From Armatimonas rosea (GTDB lineage: Bacteria > Armatimonadota > Armatimonadia > Armatimonadales > Armatimonadaceae): a stretch of 64,000 bases of DNA. Position 1 is the stretch's first letter. Every line of letters begins with the position of its first letter. The DNA is taken from NCBI RefSeq assembly GCF_014202505.1, contig NZ_JACHGW010000003.1:248001-312000 (forward strand), read 5' to 3'. Made by a program: the position numbers and the translations under genes. Positions 34,582-43,891 of this stretch are shown here, one piece after another. The notes beneath the pieces were generated by a model, which was not told the DNA's origin, did no database searches, and was given only the letters and a program-made list of their open reading frames with translations.

Positions 34582-35520
34582 ATGGATACCCCAGAAATGT
34601 ACTACGGCGATACCTCGCGCCTGGGACGCCCCTTTGCCAAAGACCCCTCGGTGATTTCATTTAAGGGGAAGTACTGGCTCTACTACTCGATGCCGCCCTT
34701 TGACCCCAAGCTCGCCCCGCCCGATGCTCCCAAGGGCTGGGGAATTGGGATCGCCACGAGCACGGACCTGACGCACTGGACGAAGGTGGGAGAGGTGCTA
34801 GGCCAGCCCGGGACGGTCGAGGAGAGCGGTATCTGTGCACCCGGGGCTCGTGTCCTCGATGGTAAAGTTCATCTCTTCTACCAGACCTACGGCATGGGGC
34901 CCAAGGATGCGATCTGCCATGCGGTCTCCAGCGACGGCCTGCACTTCGACCATGACCCGACCAACCCGGTCTTTCGGCCAAACGGCGCTTGGAACTGTGG
35001 ACGCGCGATCGATGCCGAGGTCTTTCCCTTCAAGGGCAAGCTCTATCTCTACTACGCCACCCGCGACCCGGCGTTCAAGATCCAGCAGCTCGGTGTCGCG
35101 GTCGCGGACCTGAAGTCGGACTTTGGGCGGGCGGCGTGGACCAATCTCTCCACCGACGGCCCCATGCTCGCCCCGGAGCTGCCGTGGGAGCGGGACTGCC
35201 TGGAAGCCGCGACTCTCTGCCAGCGCGGCAAGACCCTCTTTCTGTTCTACGCGGGGGCCTACAACAACGCGCCGCAGCAGATCGGGGTGGCGAGTAGTAC
35301 GGATGGCGTCCACTGGAAGCGCCTCAGCGACCAGCCGCTGCTCGCCAACGGCAAGCCCGGCGAGTGGAACGCGTCGGAGTCGGGGCACCCGGGCATCTAC
35401 GACGAGGAGGGCAAGACGGTGCTTTTCTTCCAGGGCAACAATGATAAGGGCAAGACCTGGTTTCTCTCGCAGCGGCGCCTTCGTTGGACGCGAAAAAATC
35501 TCCCCGAGCTCGTGGAGTAA
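34582..35520 (+). CDS. GH43-like beta-propeller glycosidase
   Basis: The 312-residue product has five propeller blades with motifs AKDPSVISFKGKYWLYYSMPP, GIGIATSTDLTHW, ESGICAPGARVLDGKVHLFYQ and IDAEVFPFKGKLYLYYATRD. The candidate catalytic acids are D21 (AKDPSV), and the Glu of IDAEVF. The layout is GH43/GH32-like (clan of five-bladed propellers). It has no signal peptide and is probably intracellular. It is not closely similar to the enzyme at 24527. It appears monocistronic, being divergent from the DUF3500 gene and followed by a short gap before the thioredoxin-fold gene. Confidence 0.72.
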   Translation: MDTPEMYYGDTSRLGRPFAKDPSVISFKGKYWLYYSMPPFDPKLAPPDAPKGWGIGIATSTDLTHWTKVGEVLGQPGTVEESGICAPGARVLDGKVHLFYQTYGMGPKDAICHAVSSDGLHFDHDPTNPVFRPNGAWNCGRAIDAEVFPFKGKLYLYYATRDPAFKIQQLGVAVADLKSDFGRAAWTNLSTDGPMLAPELPWERDCLEAATLCQRGKTLFLFYAGAYNNAPQQIGVASSTDGVHWKRLSDQPLLANGKPGEWNASESGHPGIYDEEGKTVLFFQGNNDKGKTWFLSQRRLRWTRKNLPELVE

Positions 35521-35559
35521 GATTGAACTAATGCCCGCTTCTTATTTGTAAGACAGAAC

Positions 35560-36135
35560 ATGAAAGCCCGAATTAGTCGTCTTGGAGTGATGCTGACTGT
35601 CGTCGCTCTCCTCCCTCTCTCGCTGATGGCTGCCGCTTTTGCCGGCCCTGCGAACCCGCCGAAAGTCGGGGAGAAGGCACCCGATGTCACCTGGCAGACA
35701 CCCAGCGCGACCTCGGTGACCCTCTCCAAGCTGCTGGCGACAGGCCCTGTGGCGCTGGTGGTTCTCCGCGGCTTCCCTGGCTACCAGTGCCCGATCTGCA
35801 CGGTGCAAGTGGGGGAGCTCCTGAGTAAGAGTGAGGCGTTCGCCGCGACAAAGACACAGCTGGTGCTGGTCTATCCGGGGCCAGCCGAAGGCCTGAAGCA
35901 GCGTGCCGAGGAGTTTGTTCGTGGGAAGACGCTCCCCACCAATATCACGCTGGTCCTTGATCCTGACTACGCCTTCACCAACCAGTACGGCCTGCGCTGG
36001 AACGCCCCCCACGAGACCGCATTTCCTTCGACCTTTGTGATCGACAAGAGCGGCAAGGTGGTCTTTGCAAAGATCAGCCGCTCTCACGGTGGCCGCGCCA
36101 AGGCTGCAGAGATCCTTGACGTACTTTCGCGCTGA
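35560..36135 (+). CDS. Secreted peroxiredoxin-like (AhpC/TSA) thioredoxin-fold protein
   Basis: The 191-residue product has a signal peptide (about 1-29, ending MAAAFAG). A thioredoxin fold follows: PKVGEKAPDVTWQTPSAT, then VVLRGFPGYQCPICTVQVGELL, where the first Cys of CPIC is the likely peroxidatic residue. FPSTFVIDKSGKVVFAKISRSHGGR gives the cis-Pro region. Peroxiredoxins reduce peroxides; the CxxC could instead support thiol exchange. It lies 39 bases after the GH43-like gene and ends at a perfect hairpin. Confidence 0.8.
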   Translation: MKARISRLGVMLTVVALLPLSLMAAAFAGPANPPKVGEKAPDVTWQTPSATSVTLSKLLATGPVALVVLRGFPGYQCPICTVQVGELLSKSEAFAATKTQLVLVYPGPAEGLKQRAEEFVRGKTLPTNITLVLDPDYAFTNQYGLRWNAPHETAFPSTFVIDKSGKVVFAKISRSHGGRAKAAEILDVLSR

Positions 36136-36143
36136 AAACCTCC

Positions 36144-36180
36144 CTCTGCCGTCACGACGACTACCGTCGTGACGGCAGAG
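36144..36180. terminator. Perfect 16-bp hairpin between convergent genes
   Basis: CTCTGCCGTCACGACG (36144-36159) pairs fully with CGTCGTGACGGCAGAG (36165-36180) around a five-base loop. It lies between the converging peroxiredoxin and pilin-like genes. No T-run follows, so it may act with another factor. Confidence 0.65.
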
Positions 36181-36191
36181 AGGCCTCTAAC

Positions 36192-36935
36192 CTACAGACG
36201 CCACCAAGGGTTGGAGCCGTCGTTGCTGGCTTTTTGAGGTCGCCCCCCGATGCCTGCGACGTTGTCGCTTGCAAAGTCGGTGTTGGTGGTTTTGAACTGG
36301 CTGGGCTTAAACCACTTGGCATGGCTGTCCGCAAAGACATTGTTCATACCGCCGCCATGCCGCTCCTGCGACTTCACACAGATGGGGTTGGTGCCGCACC
36401 ACTCGCTGGGAGGCCCAGGCCAGGTGTGCTGCCCATTGTTGGTCGGCCCCTCACAGAAGGTTACGGTCGTTGCCGGGTAGTTAATCTCCGGCAGGGAGAC
36501 CGAGCTCATTCCGAAGGATGCTCCCGACCAGCGGGTGATATAGGCATTCTGCCAGTAGCTCGACGATGTCCAGGAGGCCCGAGCATCTGCCGTATCCCAG
36601 TAGAGGTTGAGACCGTCGTTGGAGTCACTGGGGCACTTGAAGATCTGCATGTTCTTGGCATAGGGCTGGAGGATCTGCACCCAGGTCTGCTTCCAGCCAT
36701 TGACACGCTGCATGGGGTTCCAGTAGCCCCAGAGCGGATAGACCTCGTCGTAGTCTTGCACATACATCATCTGTGCGGTTCCGATCTGCTTGCAGTTAGA
36801 GAGACAGCTTGTCTGCCTGGCTTTTTCACGAGCCTGGGCAAAGACCGGAAAGAGGATGGCAGCAAGAATTGCGATAATTGCAATGACCACAAGAAGCTCA
36901 ATCAGTGTAAAACCGAGTCGGGAAGATTTCTTCAT
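36192..36935 (-). CDS. Pilin-like protein with prepilin N-terminus (H-X9-DS variant)
   Basis: From ATG 36935 the 247-residue product begins [20 protein letters not shown], the prepilin cleavage/methylation site (G|F, E at +5), then [24 protein letters not shown]. The C-terminal processing motif reads [18 protein letters not shown], an H-x9-DG variant with Ser for Gly. A good ribosome site (AAAGGTGAT) precedes the start, and TATACT upstream on the minus strand is a possible -10 box. It is a single-gene unit, divergent from the GH78 gene. Confidence 0.87.
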   Translation of the reverse strand: MKKSSRLGFTLIELLVVIAIIAILAAILFPVFAQAREKARQTSCLSNCKQIGTAQMMYVQDYDEVYPLWGYWNPMQRVNGWKQTWVQILQPYAKNMQIFKCPSDSNDGLNLYWDTADARASWTSSSYWQNAYITRWSGASFGMSSVSLPEINYPATTVTFCEGPTNNGQHTWPGPPSEWCGTNPICVKSQERHGGGMNNVFADSHAKWFKPSQFKTTNTDFASDNVAGIGGRPQKASNDGSNPWWRL

Positions 36936-37063
36936 GAAAATCACCTTTGGAGTGGCACGCGTTGCCAGTGAGTCTGGCAACGGTCTGCCAGCTAAGCTGA
37001 GTATAACATAATTCTAATACGAATTGCTCCGAGTCAGCGGGCCTTAGAAGCCGTTGAGGTGGG

Positions 37064-37069
37064 TAAAAT
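37064..37069 (+). promoter_or_regulatory. -10 box (TAAAAT) of a predicted leaderless promoter
   Basis: TAAAAT is followed by six bases and then ATG 37076 of the GH78 gene. No ribosome site can fit. No clear -35 box is seen. Confidence 0.5.
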
Positions 37070-37075
37070 ACGCGC

Positions 37076-39304
37076 ATGAAATCGCCTGACCCACGTGGTC
37101 CCATTACCCGCAAGGCTGTCCAGCCCCGAGTCACCTCTGAGGGGGTTGAAGCCAAGGGCTACAAGTCCGAGAACACCGCACCCCGTGGTAGGCCACAGGC
37201 GGGCAAGTGGATCTGGCTGGCGGGGGAGAGCCACGCCGCGCTCTTTCGCAAAGAGGTGATCGTAGCGTGTGTGCCCAAGCAGGCCCTAGCCTACCTGAGC
37301 GCGGACAATGCCTACCGGCTCTGGATCAACGGGGTCCTGGTGGCACGTGGCCCGGCGGATATCGGCATGGACTACCACCGGGTGCCTACCGGCAAGTGGT
37401 TCTACGACACGGTCGACCTTGCGCCGTATCTAAAGCCCAGTGTCAATACCATCGCCGCTGAGGTCTTCTTTACCAAGCTGATCGGCTGGGAGGGCTCGCG
37501 TGGGCAGGGGGGCTTCTTCCTCGATGCGCCGGGAATCACCACCACCGACGCTACCTGGCACGCGGCGCCGTGCAAGCACTGGGTCAAGAAGGGCAGCTGG
37601 CACTACGAGGCCGCCGCGGAGCCCGACAGCTGGCGGGAGAGCGGTTTTGACGTGTCGGGCTGGAGCGCCGCGACACCTGTCTCTGACCTCTGGCAGCCGC
37701 TTGTTCCCAGCCAGATTCCCGCCCGCATGGAGGTGGTCTACCCGCACCTGCCCACCACGCTCCCCCGTTGGACGGGGGCGGGGGGGGCGGAAGTGCGCAT
37801 CCGCTGGGACCGTGTGCTTCCGGCGTATCTCAGCCTCGTGGTCAAGGGCGGCAAGGGCGCGACCCTGACGATCGAGCCCAACGAGCCCAATGCACCGGGC
37901 CACCACCGCATGGCGACCGCGACCCTGGCAGGCGGGCTGCAGACCTTCGAGCTGCCCTTCATGGATAGCTTCTCGGTCGTGAACCTCAGCGCCAAGAATG
38001 TCACCGAGCCGCTGGAGATTCTCGATATCCGCGCCAGCTTTGTCTCCCAGCCCGTGGCCTATCGGGGGAGCTTTGCCTGTAGCGACCCCGCCCTCACCCG
38101 CCTCTGGTCGGTGTGCCGCTGGGCGACCCAGATCTGCCTCCAGACTCATCACCTCGACTCGCCCCACCACCAGGAGCCCATCAGCGACCCCGGCGATTAC
38201 TTGATCGCCTCCCTGGTCAACTACGCCGCATTCTTCCAGCCCGCCCTCACGGTCCAAGACTCCCGCAAGTACGCCTGGATTTTGGAGCAGTGCAAGAACC
38301 AGAACTTCCACACTAGCTACGCGCTGCTCTGGCTCCAGATGGTGCTAGACTACGGGGACCACACTGGCGACGACTCCCTAGCTCGTGAGCTTGCGCCGCA
38401 GATTCACTCTCTCTTGGATACCTTCACGGGCTATATCGGCAAGAATGGCCTGGTCTCGGAGGCACCCAACTACATGTTCATGGACTGGGTGGATATCGCG
38501 GGCTTCCCCGGCCACCACCCGCCCGCCGTGATCGGGCAGGGCTACATGACCGCCTTTGTCTACCGCGCCCTCGCCGATGGCATCCGGGTGGCGGAGCTGC
38601 TGAAAGACACGGCTCGTGCCCAAGCCTACACCCGCACGCGCGCCGCGCTGTTCGCCGCCTTTGAGCGCGAGCTCTGGGTGCCAGAGAAGGGGCTCTACCG
38701 TGATGGGAAGCCGTTCCAGACCCATGTCAAGCCCGGCCAGTGGCTCCCCGCGGATAAAGAGATCGAGACCTTTACGGCACACCTGCAGTTTTTGGCCGCG
38801 CTCTACGACCTCGCCCCGAAAGAGCGGCAGGCGGCGATTGTCGAGAAGGCGATCACGGCGGCGAACTTTACCTGCCAGCCGTACTTTATGCACTTTGTCT
38901 TCGCGGCGCTGGCTCACACAGGGCTCTTTGAGAAGCATGCGCCCGAGCAGCTACGGCGGTGGAAGGTGAACGAGGACACGCAGTCGCTGCTGGAGATGTG
39001 GGACCGTGGGGACCTGAGCCACTCGTGGGGCGGGACACCGCTCTACCAGCTCACGACCCAGGTCCTGGGGGTGCGCCCGACCACGCCAGGCTTTGCGACA
39101 TTCACGGTCGCGCCCCTGCCCTGCGGCCTTGCTTGGGCGAAGGGAGTCGTCCCCACACCCCACGGAGACATCGCGGTGAGCTGGCGCAAGCAGGGCGAGC
39201 GAATCGTGCTGGAGCTGACAGTACCCAAGAGCTGCCAGGCCGAGGTCGTGCTCCCCGGCAGCGACTCCCCCAAGCGGGTCGGGGCGGGACGGCACGTGCT
39301 GTGA
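37076..39304 (+). CDS. GH78-like alpha-L-rhamnosidase
   Basis: The 742-residue protein has N-terminal beta-sandwich domains (about 40-330: FRKEVIVACVPKQALAYLSADNAYRLWINGVLVARGP), an (alpha/alpha)6 barrel (about 340-650) and a C-terminal beta domain (650-742: SWGGTPLYQLTTQVLGVRPTTPGF). The barrel entry TRLWSVCRWATQICLQTHHLDSPHHQEP fits the GH78 'D-P-RE' catalytic region with a Glu as general acid. The family removes terminal alpha-L-rhamnose by inversion. No signal peptide is present. A TAAAAT box six bases upstream suggests a leaderless transcript. Confidence 0.82.
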   Translation: MKSPDPRGPITRKAVQPRVTSEGVEAKGYKSENTAPRGRPQAGKWIWLAGESHAALFRKEVIVACVPKQALAYLSADNAYRLWINGVLVARGPADIGMDYHRVPTGKWFYDTVDLAPYLKPSVNTIAAEVFFTKLIGWEGSRGQGGFFLDAPGITTTDATWHAAPCKHWVKKGSWHYEAAAEPDSWRESGFDVSGWSAATPVSDLWQPLVPSQIPARMEVVYPHLPTTLPRWTGAGGAEVRIRWDRVLPAYLSLVVKGGKGATLTIEPNEPNAPGHHRMATATLAGGLQTFELPFMDSFSVVNLSAKNVTEPLEILDIRASFVSQPVAYRGSFACSDPALTRLWSVCRWATQICLQTHHLDSPHHQEPISDPGDYLIASLVNYAAFFQPALTVQDSRKYAWILEQCKNQNFHTSYALLWLQMVLDYGDHTGDDSLARELAPQIHSLLDTFTGYIGKNGLVSEAPNYMFMDWVDIAGFPGHHPPAVIGQGYMTAFVYRALADGIRVAELLKDTARAQAYTRTRAALFAAFERELWVPEKGLYRDGKPFQTHVKPGQWLPADKEIETFTAHLQFLAALYDLAPKERQAAIVEKAITAANFTCQPYFMHFVFAALAHTGLFEKHAPEQLRRWKVNEDTQSLLEMWDRGDLSHSWGGTPLYQLTTQVLGVRPTTPGFATFTVAPLPCGLAWAKGVVPTPHGDIAVSWRKQGERIVLELTVPKSCQAEVVLPGSDSPKRVGAGRHVL

Positions 39305-39321
39305 GCCTCTAAAGTGAGAGC

Positions 39322-39381
39322 GAATCCGATAACAAGTCGTCTGTGGCGGATAAACCACGGGCGGGACGTAGCTTCTAAAAT
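39322..39381 (+). promoter_or_regulatory. AraC-type box B and promoter of the pilin-like gene at 39441
   Basis: The 35-bp box (39322-39356) starts GAATCCGATAACAAG and ends GGATAAACC, with GATAAC at 39328 and GATAAAC at 39349, 21 bp apart. After 19 bp comes TAAAAT (39376-39381). The first 15 bases are identical to box A. The leader to ATG 39441 is about 55 bases. Confidence 0.65.
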
Positions 39382-39440
39382 GGTGCTTGTGTGAGGTCAG
39401 GAAGCCACACACAGGCACTCTCTCATTTTAGGAGCTATTT

Positions 39441-40160
39441 ATGCGAAGTCGCAATCGAGCCTTTACGCTCATTGAACTCTTAGTCGTTATCGCCATTATC
39501 GCGATCTTAGCCGCCATCCTCTTCCCCGTCTTTGCCCAAGCGCGCGAGAAAGCACGCGCGACAGCTTGTCTCTCCAACCTCAAGCAAGTGGGGCTCGCCC
39601 TGATGATGTACACGCAGGACTACGACGAGACCAACCCGCCCTACAACGACGGTGTGGTCAACTTCAACGACCCTGCGGTGGTTGCCAGGACCCCGAACTT
39701 TCTGGGTGTGCTGACTCCCTACTCGAAGAACAAGGACATCTACGCCTGTCCATCGGTGCCCAATGTCACCGGAGCACAGGCCTGCGACCCAGTTACCTAC
39801 CCCAATAGCTGCACCAGCTACCTGGGCAACGCCGCCGTGATCGGTGCCACGCTTGCGGTGATCCCCAACCCCGCCGATGTGGTCTACACCCAGGAGCTCT
39901 TCAACAAGCGCAACTACGCCTTTATGCGGCCGCGTTTGTTGAGCGCTGCGGCAGGAACCTACCAGTGGTGGCACTTCCCCCGTGGAATAGGAACCCTGGA
40001 GAACTACACCACCGTCCACATGGAGGGGGGAAATGTCCTCTTCTGCGATGGCCATGCCAAGCACCGCAAGGCCAAGTCCATGCGCTCTAGCGACTACGGT
40101 CTGGCCCCGGACGATCCGATCACGGTCGATTACAACAAGGCCTACACCCGCGCGTTCTAA
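39441..40160 (+). CDS. Pilin-like protein with prepilin N-terminus and H-X9-DG motif
   Basis: The 239-residue product begins [20 protein letters not shown], continues [24 protein letters not shown], and ends with [17 protein letters not shown] (H-x9-DG). An AGGAG ribosome site precedes the ATG. It is the first gene behind AraC-type box B, and transcription that reads past the terminator at 40175-40220 would enter the long operon 40238-50047. It therefore looks like a sugar-regulated surface or pseudopilus component rather than a housekeeping pilin. Confidence 0.88.
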   Translation: MRSRNRAFTLIELLVVIAIIAILAAILFPVFAQAREKARATACLSNLKQVGLALMMYTQDYDETNPPYNDGVVNFNDPAVVARTPNFLGVLTPYSKNKDIYACPSVPNVTGAQACDPVTYPNSCTSYLGNAAVIGATLAVIPNPADVVYTQELFNKRNYAFMRPRLLSAAAGTYQWWHFPRGIGTLENYTTVHMEGGNVLFCDGHAKHRKAKSMRSSDYGLAPDDPITVDYNKAYTRAF

Positions 40161-40174
40161 GTTTTGTCTGCCCT

Positions 40175-40220
40175 GCCCGAAGTCACTCTCTTTCACAGAA
40201 AGGGCTTCGGGCGTCTTTTT
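40175..40220 (+). terminator. Intrinsic terminator after pilin-like gene
   Basis: GCCCGAAG (40175-40182) pairs with CTTCGGGC (40205-40212); the loop contains a small CTTT/AAAG inner stem. TCTTTTT follows. Incomplete termination could feed the operon that starts at 40238. Confidence 0.75.
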
Positions 40221-40237
40221 GTGAACGTACTACGACC

Positions 40238-40987
40238 ATGGACTTTAGGCTGACTCCCGCTGAGCTCACGCACTTTCACGAGCAAGGCTACCTTGGCCCC
40301 TACACGCTCTGCTCCCCAGAGAAGATGGCAGCGATTCGCACGCGCATTGAAACCGAGGTTCTGACCACCGACGGTCCCAATCCCAAGACACGCCTCCAGT
40401 GCCGCCACCTAGACCAGCGCTTTCTCTACGACCTCTGCGCCCACCCGGCGATCTTGGACCGCGCCGAGAGCCTCTTTGGGCCGGATCTCATTCTCTGGGC
40501 CACTTATTTTTTCAATAAAGAACCTGGAGGGAGCGAGATTCCCTGGCACCAGGACTTCAACTACTGGCCGCTGGAGCCCGTGGTGAACCTCTCGGTCTGG
40601 CTGGCGATCGACCCGGTGACGGTCGAGAACGCGTGTGTCAACCTGATCCCGGGCTCCCACAAGAAGATCATCAAGCACCTGCCCAGCCGCGACGGCATGG
40701 CGTTTGGCGAGGAGGCCGACCCCGCGCAGGTGGATGCGAGCAAGGCGATCTCGATGGAGCTCCAGCCCGGGGAGTTCTTTCTCTTCAATGAGCGCACGCT
40801 CCACCAGTCCCATAAAAACGCCTCGCAGAAGCGGCGGCTGGGGATGACCATGCGGATCACCGTGCCGTTTGTGAAGATCACCCACGACATCAGCCCGCTC
40901 TTTCCGGGGCACGCCAATATCCAGCTCCGTGGCACCGATCCCCTCGGCTTCAACCGCCTGACCCTCCCACCCGAGGCCAACCCATGA
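40238..40987 (+). CDS. Phytanoyl-CoA dioxygenase (PhyH)-family Fe(II)/2-oxoglutarate oxygenase
   Basis: The 249-residue product is a double-stranded beta-helix oxygenase. The Fe(II) motif H104-x-D106 is in IPWHQDFNYW, the distal His is probably H188 in ERTLHQS, and a 2-oxoglutarate-binding Arg lies just after. In this setting the substrate may be a sugar or sugar-derived compound; PhyH proteins are common in polysaccharide loci of this phylum and Planctomycetes, but the substrate is unknown. It is the first gene of a seven-gene operon and overlaps the esterase gene (ATGA, 40984-40987). Confidence 0.82.
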   Translation: MDFRLTPAELTHFHEQGYLGPYTLCSPEKMAAIRTRIETEVLTTDGPNPKTRLQCRHLDQRFLYDLCAHPAILDRAESLFGPDLILWATYFFNKEPGGSEIPWHQDFNYWPLEPVVNLSVWLAIDPVTVENACVNLIPGSHKKIIKHLPSRDGMAFGEEADPAQVDASKAISMELQPGEFFLFNERTLHQSHKNASQKRRLGMTMRITVPFVKITHDISPLFPGHANIQLRGTDPLGFNRLTLPPEANP

Positions 40988-41562
40988 CCCGCATCATGCC
41001 TATCGGGGACTCGATCACGGAGGGAGGGAGCACCTTTGTGACCTACCGCGTCCCCCTCGCGGAGAAGCTCGCCAAGGCAGGCTATCAAGCCGAGTTTGTT
41101 GGCTCGCGCCAGAGCTTTGGTCTGCGCCACGAGGGCTACGGAGGCAAGAACGCCGAGTTCCTCGCCGCGACTGTCCCCGCCAACTTTCAGAAGTTCCCCG
41201 CGGAGGTCGTGCTGATCCACGCGGGCCACAACCACTTTGTCGAGGAGAAGCCTGTCGCCGGGATCTTGGCCGCGACCGAGAGCCTCATCACCGCGCTACG
41301 CACGATCGATCCAAAGGTGGTGGTCTTGCTGGCACAAGTGATTCCAGCGGGGAAGCTTCCCAAGTACGCCTACATCCCGGAGCTCAATGTCGGACTTGCG
41401 GCTCTGGCAAAGCGCCTCAAGGTTATTGGGGTAGATCAGGCGACGGGCTTTGACTGGCACACCGATACCATTGCGGACCATGTCCACCCCAATGCCCAAG
41501 GTGCGGAGAAGCTGGCACTGCGCTGGTTTGACGCACTCCAGCGAGTTGTGGAGAGACGCTAA
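40984..41562 (+). CDS. SGNH/GDSL-family esterase
   Basis: The 192-residue product has all SGNH blocks: GDSITEG with nucleophile S10, a Gly in HEGYGG, GHN (81-83, block III) and the D165/H168 pair in ADHVHPN. Members remove acetyl or other acyl groups from polysaccharides. There is no signal peptide, so it probably acts on imported oligosaccharides. It overlaps its upstream neighbour by ATGA and is followed after one base by the toroid gene's ATG, so the products are made together. Confidence 0.85.
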   Translation: MTRIMPIGDSITEGGSTFVTYRVPLAEKLAKAGYQAEFVGSRQSFGLRHEGYGGKNAEFLAATVPANFQKFPAEVVLIHAGHNHFVEEKPVAGILAATESLITALRTIDPKVVVLLAQVIPAGKLPKYAYIPELNVGLAALAKRLKVIGVDQATGFDWHTDTIADHVHPNAQGAEKLALRWFDALQRVVERR

Positions 41563-41563
41563 G

Positions 41564-43891
41564 ATGGAGACCTGGGAGCTGCGCGATGCGCTCTGTCGGC
41601 TAGCGTGGAAAAAGACGGACGCTGGCTGGGCACTGACGACTGTAGACGTAGAGGGCCGCGCGCTGGGGAAACCCGCAGGGCAGTACACGATCCTCTTCTC
41701 CGAGACCAAGCCCGATCCTAAAGAGGTCGCCGCCAACACCGCAGGCGAGGCCTTTCGCTTCTTGCTGTCGGTGCGCGATAAAAATACCTTCTCCGGCGAG
41801 TGCCCCGCCGCGACCGTCCAGGCGGAGTGGCGCCTGAGCCCAGAGACACCCGGTGAGGTGCGGGTGGCGCTCACCCTCACGGCCAAGCGGCGCGGCTACT
41901 TCTCGCTGGCGTCACCAGCACTGACAACCCTGACCACCCGCGAGCTGACCTGGGGGATGATCCCCGGGCACTGGCAAGGCACCGCGCTCCAGCCCGATCT
42001 TGACCTGGCCTACACCTACGGCCAGGGGATTCCGAGTAAGCCCGTGCTCGCCCGGGAGCGCACCACGACCACGCTGCTCGCGCTCCTCAGCACTCGGGCC
42101 GCCACGCTGGCAGCGGTCGCAGAGCCGGGGACGGGGCGCGATCCCTGGGAGCGGGATGCCCTGACACACAACACCTGGAAGCTGGGCCTCTCCCTGATGG
42201 AGCGTGCCGGAGCGCTCACCCCGACCCTCTACGCTCCGGTCCTCGGCGAGGCGGGCTCGCTACTGGAGCCGGGGCAGACCGCGACCCTCAACCTGCGCTT
42301 TGTGCTGCGTCCGGGGGGCTGGGAGCCGGTCTACACCCATGTCGTGGAGAAGATCTATGCGTTCTCGGCGGCGCTGGCGCTGAAAAAACAGACCCTCTCG
42401 CTCACGGATCGCCTAGCAAAGATGCACACCTACGTGAGCGACCCGGTCGCCTCCCGCTGGCAAGAAGACACCGCACGTGGCCTGCGGGTAGGGGCGCAGT
42501 CGTACCTGGGAGGGGTGAAGGGCGCGACCAAGGGCGAGGCGATGAAAAACTCCGATCTCGGGGCGCTCTGGATGCTCGCCAAGGTGACGGGAGACCCCGT
42601 GCTGGAGCGTGAGCGTCTGCCGCTGGTGCGCAACTTCAAGCTCGCCCAGCAAGAGACCACGGGGGGCTTTTTCCAGGGCGCGGTGCTGGGGCAGTACTGG
42701 CTCCAGACCCAGAAGAAGTTTGTCGAGGAGTGGGGGCCGTATGTCGAGCCCATGGCCCTGACCTACTACACTCTGATCGACATGGGCAATATCCTGCTCT
42801 TTTCCCCCCAAGACACGGAGCTTCGTGGGCGCCTCAAGCTCGGGGCGGAGACTCTGCTGCGCTGGCAGAAGCCCGATGGCTCCTTTGATGTTGCCTACGA
42901 CCGCGAGAGCCACCAGCTCTCTTACCCCAAGCTCACCGATCTGCGCCCGACCTGGTACGGCCTCTATGTTGCCTGGCGGATTCTAGGCGAGAGGCGCTAC
43001 CTAGAGGCGGCGCGGCGCGGCGCGGACTGGTTTGTCAAGAGTGCGGTGGAGCGCGGCCACTACCTTGGGGTCTGTGGCGATGCGGACTTTGTGATGGACT
43101 TTGCCACGGGCCAGAGTGCCCAGTGCCTTCTCGATCTCTACGCCGCGACGGGAGAGCGACGCTACAAAGACGCGGCACTCAAGGCGGGGCGGCTCTATTG
43201 GACCTGGACCTACACGCACCCGGTCCCGACACGGAAGAAGAAAACCGTCAAGAATCTCCCGCGTGAGGACTGGGAGCTCACGCAAGCGGGGCTCAGCATG
43301 GAGCATGGGGGGACACACGGCTCCGCCAACTCCATGGGACCGATCCAGCTCTGTAGCCACGCCGGGCTCTTTGTTCGTCTTTATGAGGCAACCCACGAGC
43401 GGCTTTTCCTGGACATGGCGCGCCACGCCGCGCTGGGCCGGGATGCGTTTGTGGACCCAAAATCCGGCGTGGCATCGTACTACTGGAAGGCGATGAACGC
43501 CGGGCCGGGGCCGTATCCCCACCACGCCTGGTGGCAGGTCGGCTGGATCATGGACTATCTCCTCGCTGAGGCGCAGCTGCGCTCGGAGGGTAAGGTTGTC
43601 TTTCCGCGTGGCTTTGTGACTCCGAAAGTGGGGCCGCAGCAGAGTGTGGGGTTTGCGCCCGGCACGGTCTACGGGAAGTCCGCGCACCTCTGGATGCCCG
43701 CCGGCCAGCTTGCCTCAAGCAACCCCATGACCGAGGTGCTCGCGGCCCGGTCCGACGATCACAAGACGCTCTTTGTGCTCGTGCTCAGTGACAGTGCGGC
43801 GGTGCAGTCGGCGACGGTCACGGCGCACGGGACGACTCTGGCACTAACGCTGCCGCCCTATGGTCTTGTGGTGAAGGAGGTCTCTCTATGA
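41564..43891 (+). CDS. (Alpha/alpha)-toroid glycan-active protein, paralogue of 25519-28290
   Basis: From ATG 41564 the 775-residue product has an N-terminal beta-sandwich (about 1-275), a helical toroid (about 290-650: LYVAWRILGERRYLEAARRGADWFV, LLDLYAATGERRYKDAALKAGRLY, LFVRLYEATHERLFLDMARHAAL) and a C-terminal beta domain. It matches the protein at 25519-28290 in order and motifs (LWMP, then ARS-D-KTL), so it is a paralogue. The C-terminal extension of that protein is missing here. The role is probably a lyase or unsaturated-uronide-type hydrolase, judged only from fold. No signal peptide. Confidence 0.65.
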   Translation: METWELRDALCRLAWKKTDAGWALTTVDVEGRALGKPAGQYTILFSETKPDPKEVAANTAGEAFRFLLSVRDKNTFSGECPAATVQAEWRLSPETPGEVRVALTLTAKRRGYFSLASPALTTLTTRELTWGMIPGHWQGTALQPDLDLAYTYGQGIPSKPVLARERTTTTLLALLSTRAATLAAVAEPGTGRDPWERDALTHNTWKLGLSLMERAGALTPTLYAPVLGEAGSLLEPGQTATLNLRFVLRPGGWEPVYTHVVEKIYAFSAALALKKQTLSLTDRLAKMHTYVSDPVASRWQEDTARGLRVGAQSYLGGVKGATKGEAMKNSDLGALWMLAKVTGDPVLERERLPLVRNFKLAQQETTGGFFQGAVLGQYWLQTQKKFVEEWGPYVEPMALTYYTLIDMGNILLFSPQDTELRGRLKLGAETLLRWQKPDGSFDVAYDRESHQLSYPKLTDLRPTWYGLYVAWRILGERRYLEAARRGADWFVKSAVERGHYLGVCGDADFVMDFATGQSAQCLLDLYAATGERRYKDAALKAGRLYWTWTYTHPVPTRKKKTVKNLPREDWELTQAGLSMEHGGTHGSANSMGPIQLCSHAGLFVRLYEATHERLFLDMARHAALGRDAFVDPKSGVASYYWKAMNAGPGPYPHHAWWQVGWIMDYLLAEAQLRSEGKVVFPRGFVTPKVGPQQSVGFAPGTVYGKSAHLWMPAGQLASSNPMTEVLAARSDDHKTLFVLVLSDSAAVQSATVTAHGTTLALTLPPYGLVVKEVSL